DNA from: Clostridium sp. CAG:571 | Lineage (GTDB): Bacteria; Bacillota; Clostridia; TANB77; CAG-508 | Assembly (NCBI GenBank): GCA_000434015.1 | Contig: HF999523.1 | Span: 1 to 45,339 of the forward strand | Reading direction: 5' to 3' | DNA length: 45,339 nt | Part shown: piece after piece, positions 1 through 8,540 of the stretch | Numbering within the stretch: position 1 is the stretch's first letter | How the letters are laid out: the number at the start of each line of letters is the position of its first letter | Made by a program: the position numbers and the translations under genes | Notes under the pieces: model-generated | What the model was told of the DNA's origin: nothing | Seen by the model: the letters and a program-made list of their open reading frames with translations, nothing else | Databases searched by the model: none

Positions 1-47
1 TAGTATGCTATAATCATCTTGATAAATTACAATTATTGTTGCTAAAA

Positions 48-94
48 CTAAATTTTAAAATGTGAGTTTTGTAATTTGCTCTAAATTTTAAAAT
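48..94. repeat. 14-bp direct repeat pair
   Basis: CTAAATTTTAAAAT occurs at 48-61 and again at 81-94, 33 bases apart, close to three helical turns. It lies in the non-coding end of the mobile element, upstream of the recombinase. The sequence is very AT-rich, so chance is possible. It could be a pair of protein-binding sites; no function is shown. Confidence 0.35.
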
Positions 95-165
95 AAAAAA
101 TTTTTGTAAAAATATTATACAAAAACAAAATATTTCAGTACTTTTTATGAAATTATGTATAAGCT

Positions 166-214
166 AAAAATGTCCAAATTTCCGAGTAAAATAAATTCCT
201 AAATTGGACATTTT
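166..214. other. Inverted repeat / hairpin in mobile element end
   Basis: An inverted repeat (AAAATGTCCAA ... TTGGACATTTT) with a loop of about 26 bases. There is no run of T directly after the right arm beyond TTTTAATAAT, so it could be a weak terminator for a gene to the left of the window or a protein-binding palindrome. No gene was recognised between 1 and 435. Confidence 0.4.
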
Positions 215-275
215 AATAATTGGCAAAACCAGCATTACCAATGCTTTTGAACAAATAGATGACATATTTTACTAA

Positions 276-321
276 CTAGGGTAGGTGTGTGATAGTGAAA
301 ACTATCGCATAGCTACCCTAG
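276..321. other. Strong 46-nt hairpin with GAAA loop
   Basis: CTAGGGTAG (276-284) pairs with CTACCCTAG (313-321). One G/G mismatch follows, and then 286-296 pairs with 301-311 over 11 positions including two G-U pairs, closed by a GAAA tetraloop at 297-300. The structure is more G+C-rich than its surroundings and stands alone in a non-coding stretch upstream of the recombinase operon. No T run follows, so it is not an ordinary terminator. It may be a structured RNA, a single-stranded DNA hairpin used by the element, or a regulatory site. Confidence 0.6.
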
Positions 322-435
322 AACTATTTATGAACAGATACGGACATACTAAAAAAATCAAAAATAAATTTTAATATAAGGGAGAATTTTTATAAGAAAA
401 CGGATGTATATATAGTATAGGGAGAGTGAGTTGAT

Positions 436-549
436 ATGAGTGAAACTTTCAAAATCAATATATACTTCGATGAAAAAGGTGAAGAGTTAGAAGGATTAAT
501 AAAACACTTAATAATTAATATCTTAAAAAAAGATATTTTTGAGCATTAA
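436..549 (+). CDS. Small mobile-element protein upstream of recombinase
   Basis: A 37-residue reading frame starting at ATG 436 behind a good ribosome binding site (AGGGAGAG, 419-426). The product begins MSETFKINIYFDEKGE and ends KKDIFEH, acidic to mixed, with no membrane segment. Short proteins of this look often sit directly before the large serine recombinase at the end of clostridial elements, but I do not recognise a named family. It is probably co-transcribed with the recombinase 71 bases downstream. Function unknown. Confidence 0.55.
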   Translation: MSETFKINIYFDEKGEELEGLIKHLIINILKKDIFEH

Positions 550-620
550 AATTTTATTCAAAATAAGCTATAATAAAAATCAATTCAAATTGTTTTATCC
601 AAGCATAGGAGGGAGGAACA

Positions 621-2177
621 ATGCTTGAACAATTAGAAAAAACAATATACAAGGTAGCAATATATATAAGGTTATCAAAAGAAGATGTAGATAGAGGTTA
701 TGATGAAAGTGAAAGTATAAAAAATCAAAGAACATTACTAACAGAATATGTGCAAAAATTAGGATGGAAGTACCAATTAAAAGATACATATATAGATCAA
801 GGTTTTACAGGAACAAATTTTAATAGACCAGATTTTCAAAGAATGGTAAGAGATATAGAAAACGGAAAAATTAATATGGTTGTAACAAAAGATTTATCAC
901 GTTTAGGTCGTGATTATATAGAAACAGGCGAATATATAGAAAAATGGTTTCCAGAAAATAATGTAAGATATGTTTCAGTAACAGATGGAATAGATACTTT
1001 TGAAGCATCAAATGGCAACAATGATATTGCACCATTTAAATCAATATTAAATGATATGTATTCTAAAGATTTATCAAAGAAAATTAGAACAGCACTTCAC
1101 ACTATGCAAAAACAAGGAAAATGGGTGGGAGGAAAAACACCACTTGGATATACAAAAGATTCAAATGATAAAAATAAGTTAATAATTTATGAGCCAGAAG
1201 CTCAAATTGTAAGGACTATTTTTAATATGGCATCTAGTGGAAATCAAGTTGGAACAATAAGAGATTACTTAAACAATAGCAATATTCCAACGGTTAATAA
1301 ATCAAGATATAATAAGGAAACGTTTTGGGAAAATAAAACTGTAAAAAACATATTAAAAAATAAAGCTTATATAGGTACAACTGTACAAAATAAAAGAAGT
1401 AGAATAAGTTATAAAAATAGAAAAATTAGAACAAATCCAGAAGAAAAATGGATAGAAGTAGAAAATACACATGAACCAATAATAGATAAAAAAATATTTA
1501 ATGCTGTGCAAAAAATGGTAATAGTTCAAAACTACAATAGAAACGAAAAGAAAAATATGTTTTTATTAGATGGTTTACTTTTTTGTTACGAATGCAAACA
1601 TAAAATAGGAGTAAGAGGAAAAAATAATGGTAATTACTATATGGTATGTAATAATTATCGCAGAAATTCAAAATTAAAACTTTGCACATCACATGGTTTT
1701 AGCTATTCTAATTTAGAATATACAGTAATTAATTATATTAAAAATTTATTTCAAAAAATAGATAGTGAAAAAATAGAATTAGAAGTAAAAAAGGGAATGA
1801 CAAAATATGATTATGGAAAAAAACTTCAAAAACTAGAAAACGAGATAAAATTAATAAATAACAATATTGATCAAATGTATGTAGACAAATTAAATAATAA
1901 AATAAGTGAAGAAATGTATGAAAGATTATTGATAAAATTTGGTGATGAAATAAAACAAAAGGAAAAAGAATACATGGAAATTAAACAACAAAAAGAAGAA
2001 GCAAAACAAGATGATACAGAAAAAATAAAAAGTGTTGTACAGGATTTTCTAAGTCTAAATAAACCGACATCAGAAATTATGAAAGTAATTATTAATAGAA
2101 TTGAAATACATCAAAATAAACAGGTAGATTTGTATTTTAATTTTAAACAATTAAATAATTTAAAAGAAAAAATATAA
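621..2177 (+). CDS. Large serine recombinase (site-specific integrase)
   Basis: This 518-residue protein catalyses integration and excision of a mobile element by serine recombination between att sites. An N-terminal resolvase domain (about residues 10-155) carries the catalytic serine in IYIRLSKED (S19) and the arginine-rich LSRLGRD motif. The recombinase domain follows (about 165-290), then a zinc ribbon with CYEC near residue 322 and later CNNY and LCTSHG cysteines, then a long coiled coil (about 390-460). Start ATG 621 follows AGGAGGGAGG. It is the last gene before the host junction, as is usual for these integrases. Its frame is intact and holds no in-frame CGG. Family assignment is firm; whether the element is a phage or conjugative element cannot be told from here. 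Confidence 0.95.
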   Translation: MLEQLEKTIYKVAIYIRLSKEDVDRGYDESESIKNQRTLLTEYVQKLGWKYQLKDTYIDQGFTGTNFNRPDFQRMVRDIENGKINMVVTKDLSRLGRDYIETGEYIEKWFPENNVRYVSVTDGIDTFEASNGNNDIAPFKSILNDMYSKDLSKKIRTALHTMQKQGKWVGGKTPLGYTKDSNDKNKLIIYEPEAQIVRTIFNMASSGNQVGTIRDYLNNSNIPTVNKSRYNKETFWENKTVKNILKNKAYIGTTVQNKRSRISYKNRKIRTNPEEKWIEVENTHEPIIDKKIFNAVQKMVIVQNYNRNEKKNMFLLDGLLFCYECKHKIGVRGKNNGNYYMVCNNYRRNSKLKLCTSHGFSYSNLEYTVINYIKNLFQKIDSEKIELEVKKGMTKYDYGKKLQKLENEIKLINNNIDQMYVDKLNNKISEEMYERLLIKFGDEIKQKEKEYMEIKQQKEEAKQDDTEKIKSVVQDFLSLNKPTSEIMKVIINRIEIHQNKQVDLYFNFKQLNNLKEKI

Positions 2178-2259
2178 GGCTAATTTAATGCTAAATATTA
2201 GATTAGCAAAAAATAAGGATTTAAACTGTCTACTTTGACTTCAACCAGAGGGAATATCT
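2178..2259. other. Candidate att junction of the integrated element
   Basis: The recombinase ends at 2177. From about 2239 the sequence reads, in one frame, as the interior of a ZIP transporter (LQPEGISMAVP), while upstream of 2239 that frame meets a TGA at 2236-2238. The crossover is therefore inferred near 2239-2247. A small inverted repeat (GCTAAT 2179-2184, ATTAGC 2202-2207) lies inside the element end and could be an integrase arm site. The left junction is outside the window, so the exact core cannot be fixed. Confidence 0.55.
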
Positions 2260-2541
2260 ATGGCTGTGCCAATGAAGAATGGGGGAATAAAAACAAGTAA
2301 AGTGATATTTTGTGTGATTTTATCTGGAATCACTACAGGAGTAGGGGCTTATTTTGGAGCAATAATAGGTAATGTTTCTCAAAGTGTAATAGCAATATGC
2401 CTTGCATTTGCTGCAGGTGCAATGTTATATATTGTATCTGGAGAGTTAGTACCAGAATCTAATAAATTATATAATGGAAGGATGAATGCTATAGGAAATA
2501 TTATAGGATTTGTTTTGGGAATCTTTTCTAGTGTAATTTAA
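2239..2541 (+). pseudogene. 3' remnant of ZIP-family metal transporter
   Basis: About 100 residues match the C-terminal part of a ZIP (ZupT-like) divalent metal transporter: the metal-binding helix motif is reduced to LQPEGISMAVP where family members have HN-x-PEG, followed by helices near residues 15-40, 42-62 and 78-95 and the late motif VSGELVPES. The N-terminal half is absent because the mobile element sits immediately upstream. The internal ATG at 2260 (MAVPMKNGG) could start a fragment but it would lack the first metal-binding helices. Excision of the element would presumably restore the gene, provided the left half is still present beyond the left end. Confidence 0.75.
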
Positions 2542-2659
2542 AGCAAAATAAACTATGTAAAAGTAAAATGAGCAAAATAACAAGTAAATAGGGAATTTTA
2601 GCTTGCATTTCAAAATGATAGTTGCTATAATTTAGAAAAAAGATGGAAGGAAAAATCTT

Positions 2660-3133
2660 ATGAAAGTAATGTTTATTTGTACAGGAAATATTTGCAGGAG
2701 TGCAATGGCAGAAGCGTTTATGAAAAAAGTTGCAAAAGAAAGAAGTCTAGATATAGAGGTTTGTTCAAGTGGTACTTTTGCAGAAAATGGTGCATTTGCT
2801 TCATATAATGCAATAGAAGCAATGAAAATATATGATATAGATTTAAGAAGCCATCGTTCGACCAATATTGCAGATTCAGGCATATTGAATATGGATTTGA
2901 TTTTGTGTGCTACTTTATCACATAAAATTAGTGTAATGCATATGTATCCAGAAATAAAAGAAAAGGTTTATACAATGAAAGAATATGCAGAAATTTTAGG
3001 TAAAGATAGAGATTATGACATAAAAGATCCATGGGGATATAATTTAGATACATTTTTATCTTGTGCAAGTGAAATAGAAGGATGCGTAGAAAAAATAATA
3101 GATAAGATACAGAAAAATAATAAAGAAGATTAA
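2660..3133 (+). CDS. Low-molecular-weight protein tyrosine/arginine phosphatase
   Basis: A 157-residue cytoplasmic phosphatase of the LMW-PTP fold. The P-loop is at the N-terminus: CTGNICRS, with nucleophile Cys7 and Arg13 in C-x5-R. The general-acid loop appears as KDPWG near residue 125. Relatives in Firmicutes include the arginine phosphatase YwlE and tyrosine phosphatases; sequence alone does not settle which. Start ATG 2660 is preceded by AGATGGAAGGAAAA. pcrA follows 13 bases later, so they are likely co-transcribed. Confidence 0.88.
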   Translation: MKVMFICTGNICRSAMAEAFMKKVAKERSLDIEVCSSGTFAENGAFASYNAIEAMKIYDIDLRSHRSTNIADSGILNMDLILCATLSHKISVMHMYPEIKEKVYTMKEYAEILGKDRDYDIKDPWGYNLDTFLSCASEIEGCVEKIIDKIQKNNKED

Positions 3134-3146
3134 GGAGTTTTAGTTA

Positions 3147-5453
3147 ATGCAAAATTTATTAGAGGAATTAAACAATAAACAAAAAGAAGCAGTTGAAAAT
3201 ACAGAAGGACCAGTTCTTGTAATTGCTGGTGCAGGAAGTGGGAAAACAAAAGTTTTAACACATAAAATTGCTTTTTTGATTCAAGAAAAACAAGTAAAAC
3301 CATGGAATATTTTGGCTATTACTTTTACAAATAAAGCAGCAAATGAGATGAAACAAAGAGTAGAAAATCTTTTATCAGATTCATCAAATGATATTTGGAT
3401 GGGAACATTTCACTCAATATGTGTAAGAATTTTAAGAAGATATATAGATAGGATAGGATTTGATAGTTCTTTTATAATCTTTGACACATCCGATCAAAGA
3501 ACTTTAGTTAAAGATTGTTTAAAAGAATTAAAAGTAGATGATAAATTGTTTACGGATAGAGCAGTTTTGTCTGAAATTAGTAATGCTAAAAATGAAATGT
3601 TAGAACCAAAGGCATATAGTGTAAAATACGCTAATGATTTTAGAAAAGAAACGATAGGAAAAGTATATGAATTATATCAAAAGCGACTAAGAGAAAATAA
3701 TGCAATTGATTTTGATGATATTATTAATTATACAATAAAAATATTAACAGAGAATCAAGATGTATTAGAGTATTATACAGAAAAGTTTAAATATGTATTA
3801 GTTGATGAGTATCAGGATACAAACAAAGCACAGTTTATGCTTATATCTATTTTGGCATCAAAGTATGGAAATATAACAGTAGTAGGAGATAATGATCAAG
3901 GAATTTATTCTTTTAGAGGAGCAGATATTTCTAATATACTAAATTTCGAAAGAGATTTTCCTGGGACTAAAATAATAAAATTAGAACAGAACTATAGATG
4001 TACAGGAAATATATTAAAAGCTGCTAATGCAGTAATAAAACATAATGAAACTAAATATGATAAAAAATTATGGACAGAAAATAATGAAGGAAATATTCCT
4101 TGCATATATAGTGGTGATGATGAATATGATGAGGCTTCATATATAATAAACCAAATTAGGTTCTTGAAGACAGAAGAATATTTTAAATTTTCTGATTTTG
4201 CAGTTCTTTATAGAATGAACTCACAATCAAGAGCAATAGAAGATATTTTAAGAAGAGAAGATATTCCATATAAAATAATTGGGGGATTAAAATTTTATGA
4301 GAGAAAAGAAATAAAAGATATAATTGCATACTTAAGATTAATATTTAATCCATCAGATAATATGTCATTAAAAAGAATAATAAATGAACCAAAACGTGGA
4401 ATAGGAAAAACAAGTTTAGACAACATTGCTAAAATATCAGAAGAAACAGGAAATTCAATGTATGATATCATAAAAAACGCAGAAAAATATGGACTAAATA
4501 GAGTATATTTAAATTCTAGAGAGTTTATAGAAGCAATAGAAGAGTTAAGATCTAAAAAAGATAATATGCTTATATCAGATTTAATAAAAGAGACATTAAA
4601 AAAGACAGGATATACAAAAGCTTTAGAATTGGAAAATACTGTTGAGGCAGAAACTAGAATACAAAACTTAGACGAATTTTTGACAGTAGCAATAGAATTC
4701 GAGGAAGAATCAGCAGATAATACTCTTGCAGAGTTCCTAGAGGGGATAACATTATCTAGTGATGTTGATAATTTAGAAGACGAAGAAGAGTCTGTAACAT
4801 TAATGACTTTACATAGTGCAAAAGGACTTGAGTTTCCAGTAGTGTTTTTAGTAGGAATGGAAGAAGGAATATTCCCGGGATACAAATCTATTGGAGAGCC
4901 AAAAGAATTAGAAGAAGAAAGGAGATTGTTTTATGTTGGAATAACTAGAGCAAAACAATATTTATATTTAACATGTGCAAAAAGAAGAACTATTTTTGGC
5001 TCTACAAGTTACAATTCTATATCTAGATTTGTTAAGGAAATACCATCAGAATTATTAGATGGATATGAAGAAATAGTTAATTCTAAAAATGAAGAGACAT
5101 TTAATGATAGCTCTTATAAATGGGAATATGGAAAAGCATCTGGATCAAAAGTGAAAACATATAAAATAGACAATAATGCTTCGGAAATAAAAAATGTAGC
5201 TAGCAATACAAATAATAATACAAGTAATTTTGCGTTTAGAACTGCTGAAAGTTTTTTAAAGTCATTTGAAAGCAAAAAAAATGTAAATATACAAGAATAT
5301 GAAGCAGGTCAAAGAGTTTATCACAAAAAATTTGGAGAGGGTACGATTAATAAAGTAGAACAAGAAGGTGATGACTTAAAAGTAGATATTTGTTTTGATA
5401 AAGTAGGAAATAAGAGATTAATGGCTAAATTTGCAGGACTACAAATAATATAA
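3147..5453 (+). CDS. pcrA: ATP-dependent DNA helicase PcrA/UvrD
   Basis: A 768-residue superfamily 1 helicase acting in repair and replication-fork restart, moving 3'-5' on DNA. Motifs visible in order: Q motif with Gln12, Walker A AGAGSGKT (residues 27-34), motif Ia TFTNKAANEM, Walker B VDEYQDT (about 219-225), motif III GDNDQGIYSFRGA, motif IV QNYRC, motif V LMTLHSAKGLEF and motif VI EEERRLFYVGITRA. The C-terminal tail ends in the PcrA-type Tudor-like domain (YHKKFGEGT...). The length fits PcrA. Start ATG 3147 follows TTAAGGAG. No in-frame CGG. A strong terminator follows. Confidence 0.96.
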   Translation: MQNLLEELNNKQKEAVENTEGPVLVIAGAGSGKTKVLTHKIAFLIQEKQVKPWNILAITFTNKAANEMKQRVENLLSDSSNDIWMGTFHSICVRILRRYIDRIGFDSSFIIFDTSDQRTLVKDCLKELKVDDKLFTDRAVLSEISNAKNEMLEPKAYSVKYANDFRKETIGKVYELYQKRLRENNAIDFDDIINYTIKILTENQDVLEYYTEKFKYVLVDEYQDTNKAQFMLISILASKYGNITVVGDNDQGIYSFRGADISNILNFERDFPGTKIIKLEQNYRCTGNILKAANAVIKHNETKYDKKLWTENNEGNIPCIYSGDDEYDEASYIINQIRFLKTEEYFKFSDFAVLYRMNSQSRAIEDILRREDIPYKIIGGLKFYERKEIKDIIAYLRLIFNPSDNMSLKRIINEPKRGIGKTSLDNIAKISEETGNSMYDIIKNAEKYGLNRVYLNSREFIEAIEELRSKKDNMLISDLIKETLKKTGYTKALELENTVEAETRIQNLDEFLTVAIEFEEESADNTLAEFLEGITLSSDVDNLEDEEESVTLMTLHSAKGLEFPVVFLVGMEEGIFPGYKSIGEPKELEEERRLFYVGITRAKQYLYLTCAKRRTIFGSTSYNSISRFVKEIPSELLDGYEEIVNSKNEETFNDSSYKWEYGKASGSKVKTYKIDNNASEIKNVASNTNNNTSNFAFRTAESFLKSFESKKNVNIQEYEAGQRVYHKKFGEGTINKVEQEGDDLKVDICFDKVGNKRLMAKFAGLQII

Positions 5454-5460
5454 TTTTATA

Positions 5461-5518
5461 AAATGTGCTAATTTATAATTTAATTCTAAAATTAAATTTA
5501 TAGGTTAGCACTTTTTTT
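5461..5518 (+). terminator. Rho-independent terminator after pcrA
   Basis: An extended AT-rich stem whose outer arms are GTGCTAA and TTAGCAC, with an inner inverted repeat around ATTTAATT/AATTAAAT, ending in a run of seven T. It closes the phosphatase-pcrA unit. Confidence 0.85.
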
Positions 5519-5596
5519 GAACTATAAAGATTTAAAATTTAAATTGAGATTTAATGATAAAACTTATACAAAAATATTTTGATAGTATGAAAATTT

Positions 5597-5627
5597 GTAT
5601 AAAAAAAATAAAAGTGGAAACAATCTA
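5597..5627 (+). promoter_or_regulatory. Possible forespore-type promoter for coat genes
   Basis: GTATA (5597-5601) and CAATCTA (5621-5627), 19 bases apart, resemble the sigma-G/sigma-F pattern of Bacillus (GHATR, about 18, CATNHTA) with one mismatch. The position 30 bases before the coat gene start supports it. The sequence is AT-rich and the match is imperfect, so this is tentative. Confidence 0.3.
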
Positions 5628-5658
5628 AATATATATATATGGAAAGGAATGATTTAAT

Positions 5659-5847
5659 ATGGCAGATTTAAGTCAAGTTGAATTACAAAATTTAAGACAT
5701 TTAATAGGCGCACATGAAACATCATATCAAAAATTAAACACATATGCTTCTCAGGCTGTAGATCCACAAATTAAGCAAATATTTACAAAATCAGCACAAG
5801 ATGCATTAAATACTAAACAAAAATTAATGTCTTTTTTAAATAATTAA
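5659..5847 (+). CDS. Small spore coat-like protein
   Basis: A 62-residue soluble helical protein (MADLSQVELQNLRHL...), resembling the short N-terminal module seen in clostridial CotF-family partners (the pattern LRHLIGAHET and a Gln/Ala/Lys-rich helix). Start ATG 5659 after GGAAAGGAATG. It overlaps nothing and is followed 12 bases later by a second CotF-like gene, and the pair ends at a strong terminator, so they form a two-gene sporulation operon. The role in the coat is inferred from family likeness only. Confidence 0.65.
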   Translation: MADLSQVELQNLRHLIGAHETSYQKLNTYASQAVDPQIKQIFTKSAQDALNTKQKLMSFLNN

Positions 5848-5859
5848 TAGGAGGAAACT

Positions 5860-6105
5860 ATGGACGAGAAAACAATGGTTAATGATATATTAAATGGTGT
5901 AAAGTCAGAACTTACTACTTATCAAGGAGTAATATCTGAAACAGAAAATATGCAATTAAGACAAACAATTCAACAAATCAGAAATAATGATGAAAGCTTT
6001 CAATATGAACTATTTAAGATAGCAGAAACAAAAGGATATTATAAACCTGCTAGTAAAGCAACTGTTACTGAAATACAAACAGTAAAAACAGAGTTACAAC
6101 AATAA
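5860..6105 (+). CDS. CotF-family spore coat protein
   Basis: An 81-residue protein with the CotF look: an N-terminal helix DEKTMVNDILNGVKSEL, a Thr/Tyr/Gln helix, and the family-typical end in which a Tyr-Tyr-Lys-Pro segment (KGYYKPASKA) precedes a short amphipathic helix. It would be made in the mother cell or forespore and deposited on the spore. Start ATG 5860 follows AATAGGAGGAAACT. It forms an operon with the 62-residue protein before it. Confidence 0.75.
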   Translation: MDEKTMVNDILNGVKSELTTYQGVISETENMQLRQTIQQIRNNDESFQYELFKIAETKGYYKPASKATVTEIQTVKTELQQ

Positions 6106-6110
6106 TAATA

Positions 6111-6149
6111 AAAAATCGGTTGAAATCGTGTCGATTTCAACCGATTTTT
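6111..6149 (+). terminator. Rho-independent terminator after coat genes
   Basis: A perfect 18-bp stem (6111-6128 with 6132-6149), three-base loop TGT, right arm ending in five T. Confidence 0.9.
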
Positions 6150-6305
6150 GCAATAAACAGGAGAAAAACAGAGAAAAAAGAATAGGAATAATCTCTTAAA
6201 AGAAAATTAACTAGAAAAAACAAGAAAATGAAAAAAAATAAAAGTTGTGAAAAAAAATTAAATATTATAAAATCCCCTTACGACTAAATTTATGGGAGAG
6301 AGAGA

Positions 6306-7289
6306 ATGTTAAAAAAAGTATTAATACATATGAGAACATCAGCTAGAGTTGTTACATTATTTATTATTGCAATTATATTAATAATAGGAGTAGTTTTTTT
6401 TGTATATAAACCTACATATAGTGTAAGTCTAAATGGAAAATTTATTGGATATTGTGATAATAAAAATAATCTTCAGACAAAAATAAATGAGTATATAGAA
6501 AATGGAGATTCAAAAAATGTAGCATTTGTTCAAGTAGATGAAATGCCAGAATATAAATTATGTTTATTAAAAAGAGATGTGCTTACAAACGAAGATGACA
6601 TATATAATGAAGTAATAACATCAGGAACAACATATTATAAAATATATGCTTTAGTAGAAAATGGAGAAGAAAAGATGTATTTATCTAATTTTGAACAAGC
6701 AGAGGATGTTGTAAATAAATTAAAAGAAAAAAATAGTAGTAATAAAGATAATATAAGTATTTTGGAAAAGTATGGAACAGAAAGTAAAGAACTTTCGAGT
6801 GTAGATGAATGTGTAAATAACTTATACCAAGAAGTTAAGACAGTAAAAGTGGCAAGTACTAATACTACATCAAAAAGTAAAAACAATACAATTAGTAAGA
6901 CTACTACAAGTATAGGTGTGGATTTTATAACACCTATTACAGGGACAATAACATCAAGATTTGGAATTAGATCAAGAGATAACCATAAAGGGCTTGATAT
7001 TGCAGCACCAAAAGGGACACAAATAAAAGCAGCAGCTTCAGGAACTGTTATACATTCAGGAAATAAAAATGATGGGTATGGAAACTATATTATTTTGTCA
7101 CATTCAAATGGAATACAAACATATTATGCACATTGTAGTGAGCTATTAGTAGCAAAAGGCGAGAAAGTTGAGCAAGGGCAAATAATAGCAAAAGTGGGTT
7201 CAACAGGTATTTCAACAGGAAATCACTTGCATTTTGAGGTGAGAATAAACGGCGTAGCACAAAATCCTCAAAACTATGTATATAAATAA
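6306..7289 (+). CDS. Membrane-anchored M23 family metallopeptidase
   Basis: 327 residues. An N-terminal membrane segment (about 16-37) anchors an extracytoplasmic protein. A less conserved region of about 150 residues leads to a C-terminal M23 peptidase domain (about 203-325). Zinc ligands visible: H and D in NHKGLDIA, then HLHFEV near residue 305; the YAHCS motif precedes it. M23 enzymes cut peptide cross-links of peptidoglycan; the arrangement resembles the SpoIIQ-like and other sporulation or wall-remodelling M23 proteins, but a specific assignment is not supported. Start ATG 6306 after GGGAGAGAGA. A terminator follows. Confidence 0.88.
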   Translation: MLKKVLIHMRTSARVVTLFIIAIILIIGVVFFVYKPTYSVSLNGKFIGYCDNKNNLQTKINEYIENGDSKNVAFVQVDEMPEYKLCLLKRDVLTNEDDIYNEVITSGTTYYKIYALVENGEEKMYLSNFEQAEDVVNKLKEKNSSNKDNISILEKYGTESKELSSVDECVNNLYQEVKTVKVASTNTTSKSKNNTISKTTTSIGVDFITPITGTITSRFGIRSRDNHKGLDIAAPKGTQIKAAASGTVIHSGNKNDGYGNYIILSHSNGIQTYYAHCSELLVAKGEKVEQGQIIAKVGSTGISTGNHLHFEVRINGVAQNPQNYVYK

Positions 7290-7290
7290 A

Positions 7291-7333
7291 AAAAGAATTG
7301 CTATCTATTTTAGATAACAATTCGTTTTTTTTT
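7291..7333. terminator. Bidirectional terminator between M23 peptidase and mecA
   Basis: GAATTGCTATCTA (7295-7307) pairs with TAGATAACAATTC (7311-7323) with one mismatch; a T run follows on the plus strand and an A run precedes it (a T run for the minus strand). It serves both convergent genes. Confidence 0.8.
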
Positions 7334-7354
7334 ATTTAATAAAGATTAAATATA

Positions 7355-7985
7355 CTAATTAAAGTATTTTTGGCAAATCTTTATAGCATTATTTTTTATA
7401 AAAATCTCAGCACACTCACATAGTTTTCTAGAAAATAGTTCTGGATTATTTACATATGTACTAAATTCTGCTAATAGACTAAAAAGTTTTTTGCTATATT
7501 TGTAATTAGGGTTAACATTAGATAAAACTAAATAGTATATATCTTTATATTTATACAAAATAATAGTTTTGGAAATAGAATTTATATTCTTTATATTGGA
7601 ATTTTTTATAAAATCTGTAAAGTTACAAAAATCTTCAAATGAATAAAATTTATAAACTAAATGATTAGAGTTAGTGTTCACAGCTTTTCTTTTGAATTTT
7701 AACTTAGGCGGTTTTTGTGACTCCTTTTCTTTGGTTCCGTTCTACAAGTCTAGTGACTGTAAAGATAAAATCGCCGTCATTCATTGCTAAAGCTTCAATT
7801 CTAACTTTATAGTCCTTTGTTACAAATCCTACTTTCTTTTCAGCTTCCTCTAAGATGTCTAAAAATAGATCTTGGGATTTTATAGAATTAGACATAAATG
7901 AATGAAAATCAATGTCTTTTTCTATTAAGTCTTGAGTGCTTAAAGTTATTCTAATTTTATTTTCGTTAAGTTTTTCAAATTTCAT
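7355..7985 (-). CDS. mecA: Adaptor protein MecA (split by +1 frameshift)
   Basis: MecA delivers substrates to the ClpC AAA+ chaperone. Two minus-strand frames join when the C at 7739 (in-frame CGG, codon 83) is skipped: the first gives the N-terminal substrate-binding domain (MKFEKLNENKIRITLS, about residues 1-82), the second the ClpC-binding C-terminal domain (YKFYSFEDFCNF ... ECAEIFIKN). The rebuilt protein is 209 residues, near the usual size for MecA. Start ATG 7985 follows ATGGAGGTTACAAAA. Without the shift, translation ends 14 codons after the site and gives only the N-terminal domain. This site lies on the strand opposite to all others, which helps exclude strand-linked artefacts. Confidence 0.88.
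7736..7739 (-). other. +1 frameshift site in mecA (CGGA)
   Basis: Minus-strand context GAA CGG AAC; reading GAA, skip C, GGA gives Glu-Gly and opens the frame of the MecA C-terminal domain. Confidence 0.88.
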
Positions 7986-8169
7986 TTTTGTAACCTCCAT
8001 ATAGATTATAATATAATTATACAACTAATTTAATAAAAAATAAATGAGAAATATTTGGTAAAAATATTGTTTATATATTATATTAATAATAATAAAAAAT
8101 GTACTAAATAGAATAACATACTTTTAAGGAAAATGAAAGAGAAATCAAGGAAAAAATTGTATGTTTGTA

Positions 8170-8198
8170 TTGAAAAAAAAGTGAATTCAATATATAAT
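8170..8198 (+). promoter_or_regulatory. Sigma-A-type promoter of the DUF4321-radC-mre cluster
   Basis: TTGAAA (8170-8175), 17-base spacer, TATAAT (8193-8198). It lies 45 bases before the first gene of a tightly packed plus-strand run reaching minC. Confidence 0.75.
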
Positions 8199-8242
8199 AT
8201 GAAAAGTATAAAAAAGAGTTCCGTAAGGATGGAGGAGGAATT

Positions 8243-8500
8243 ATGGCAACAAAAGAAAAAAATATATGGATACTAATTATATTTATATTATCTGGATTAG
8301 TAGTAGGAGGATTATTAGGAGAGTTAGCGTCAAGAGTGGACTTCTTATGGTGGCTTGCTTATGGAAACAGTTTTGGATTATCTAGTCCGTTAGAGTTGGA
8401 TTTAAGTATCATGAAAATAACTTTTGGATTAACTTTTAGAATGAATATAGCTAGTATCATTGGAATGATATTATCAATTTTTATTTATAGAAAAGTTTAG
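8243..8500 (+). CDS. DUF4321-like membrane protein
   Basis: 85 residues with two membrane segments (about 8-28 and 62-83) and a central extracytoplasmic stretch. The protein has the glycine-rich first helix (LVVGGLLGELA) and the SPLELDLSIMKITFG segment typical of the small membrane proteins annotated DUF4321, often found just before radC-mreB in clostridia. Start ATG 8243 follows GGATGGAGGAGG. Function unknown; genomic position suggests a link to cell envelope growth. Confidence 0.75.
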   Translation: MATKEKNIWILIIFILSGLVVGGLLGELASRVDFLWWLAYGNSFGLSSPLELDLSIMKITFGLTFRMNIASIIGMILSIFIYRKV

Positions 8501-8540
8501 TTTAGAATAATATGGGGGTACGGTAATAGAAAGGATTTTT

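Noticed and set aside
341..403. CGG at 341 and 401 as further shift sites
   Set aside because: Both lie in non-coding sequence of the mobile element; no reading frame on either side would be joined.
4295..4885. Long minus-strand frame inside pcrA and similar antisense frames in other genes
   Set aside because: These are shadows of the real genes, without ribosome binding sites or family resemblance.
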